Of a stretch of DNA of 7,031 nucleotides, positions 6,331-7,031 are shown piece by piece. Made by a program: the position numbers and the translations under genes. The notes beneath the pieces are model-generated. The model did not search any database and was not told the origin of the DNA. It was given only the letters and a program-made list of their open reading frames with translations. This stretch comes from Candidatus Woesearchaeota archaeon (GTDB taxonomy: Archaea; Nanobdellota; Nanobdellia; Woesearchaeales; GW2011-AR4). The stretch is taken from the NCBI GenBank assembly GCA_030751755.1, contig JASMFO010000067.1, positions 1-7,031 on the forward strand. Reading direction: 5' to 3'. Numbering within the stretch: position 1 is the stretch's first letter; each line of letters starts with the position of its first letter.

Positions 6331-7031
6331 ATGCTTAGGGTTTATAAATTTCAAAAAGGAGGTGTAAAAGCAGGCTCTTTGAATGACTTAAGTAGTTCCT
6401 CAATCTGCTGGGCTGACTGTACAAACCCAACAAAAAAAGAATTAAAATACCTTTCAGAAAAAGCAAAAATACCTTTAAATGATCTGAAAAATGTTTTGGA
6501 TGGAAATGAAAGGCCCAAAGTTTCTGATCTGGAAAAATATTCTTTAATAATTGTAAGAACACCAATAATAGAACAAGATGAAATTCTTACAACACCTTTA
6601 TCTATTTTTATTTCAAAAGATAAGAATAATATAGTTACAATTACACTAAAAAAAATAAATTCTGTTCAAAAAATAAAGCAACTAATTGATTCAAAAAAAA
6701 TTGACATGCATGACAAAGGTATAAGTTTTTTCACTTACCGGCTTCTTGACGAGGTTTTAAACGCATATTTTTCAATACTCGATATGTTAGAGGAAAAAAT
6801 GGATAGCATAGAAGACCATGTTATTGAAAAGCCTGATAAGATCTCTGTTAGAAACATTTTTTCCGTAAAAAAGACCCTTATATATTTCCACAAGGCACTT
6901 GCAGCCAACAGAGAAGTAATATCTTCAATAGAAAAAGAATATGTCAGCAATATAGATAAAAAGAACATCAAAAGGTTTAGGACTTTGTATAATGATGTAA
7001 CCCAGTTGATTGACACAGAAGGAACTTACAG
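6331..7031 (+). CDS. corA: CorA-family divalent cation transporter, N-terminal part
   Basis: The frame is open from the ATG to the right edge, giving 233 codons plus two bases. CorA proteins are pentameric Mg2+ (or Co2+/Ni2+) channels with a large cytosolic domain and two C-terminal helices. Only the cytosolic part is visible. It starts MLRVYKF, then has CWADCTNPTKKEL (26-38), an ERPKV segment (60-64) and LIIVRTP (72-78). The later part is a long helical region with FFTYRLLDEVLNAYF (133-147) and the coiled-coil-like stretch from about 148 that leads to the pore. Full-length members have about 310-330 residues, so roughly the last 80-100, including the GMN signature and both membrane helices, lie outside. 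An in-frame TAG directly precedes the ATG, and the residues right after it already match the family, which supports this start. It is divergent from the TPR protein gene. Ion preference cannot be told. Confidence 0.87.
   Translation, partial: MLRVYKFQKGGVKAGSLNDLSSSSICWADCTNPTKKELKYLSEKAKIPLNDLKNVLDGNERPKVSDLEKYSLIIVRTPIIEQDEILTTPLSIFISKDKNNIVTITLKKINSVQKIKQLIDSKKIDMHDKGISFFTYRLLDEVLNAYFSILDMLEEKMDSIEDHVIEKPDKISVRNIFSVKKTLIYFHKALAANREVISSIEKEYVSNIDKKNIKRFRTLYNDVTQLIDTEGTY

Noticed and set aside
6335..6565. Minus-strand open frame of 76 codons
   Set aside because: It is antisense to the conserved N-terminal domain of the CorA gene.
6735..7016. Minus-strand open frame of 93 codons
   Set aside because: It is antisense to the helical region of the CorA gene; its hydrophobic look reflects A/T-rich codons read backwards.

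Overview
This window looks like chromosomal DNA from an archaeon, most likely a DPANN lineage of the Woesearchaeota/Pacearchaeota type. The evidence is an archaeal S-layer protein, A/T-rich promoters with TATA elements about 26-27 bp before a start codon, two genes that appear to be transcribed leaderless, and one very strong Shine-Dalgarno site in front of the S-layer gene. The lineage is inferred from how the proteins look, not from a search.

Layout: (1) 1-2611, minus strand: most of an S-layer glycoprotein, with signal peptide and 870 codons visible, open at the left edge. (2) 2612-2923: an A/T-rich divergent spacer holding the S-layer promoter, an 8-bp inverted repeat touching its TATA box, a small G/C-richer palindrome, and a duplicated TATA-like element before the next gene. 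(3) 2924-4363, plus strand: a polytopic membrane protein resembling GT-C glycosyltransferases, with a soluble C-terminal domain. (4) 4372-6144, minus strand: a TMTC/DUF1736-like GT-C membrane protein with five C-terminal TPR repeats, convergent with gene 3 across only 8 bp. (5) 6145-6330: a second divergent spacer with an 11-bp tandem repeat and a leaderless-type promoter. (6) 6331-7031, plus strand: the cytosolic N-terminal part of a CorA-family divalent cation transporter, cut by the right edge before its membrane helices.

A plausible theme is the cell surface. A heavily sequon-bearing S-layer protein lies beside two multi-pass membrane proteins of the superfamily that transfers sugars from polyprenyl-phosphate donors outside the membrane. 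The genes are not one operon (orientations are -, +, -, +), so the functional link is inference. The CorA gene has no obvious link to this theme.

I see no RNA gene, CRISPR array, transposase, integrase or clear sign of horizontal transfer. The most unusual signals are in the two divergent spacers and in the departures from family consensus in the TPR protein. I found no convincing undescribed multi-gene system.
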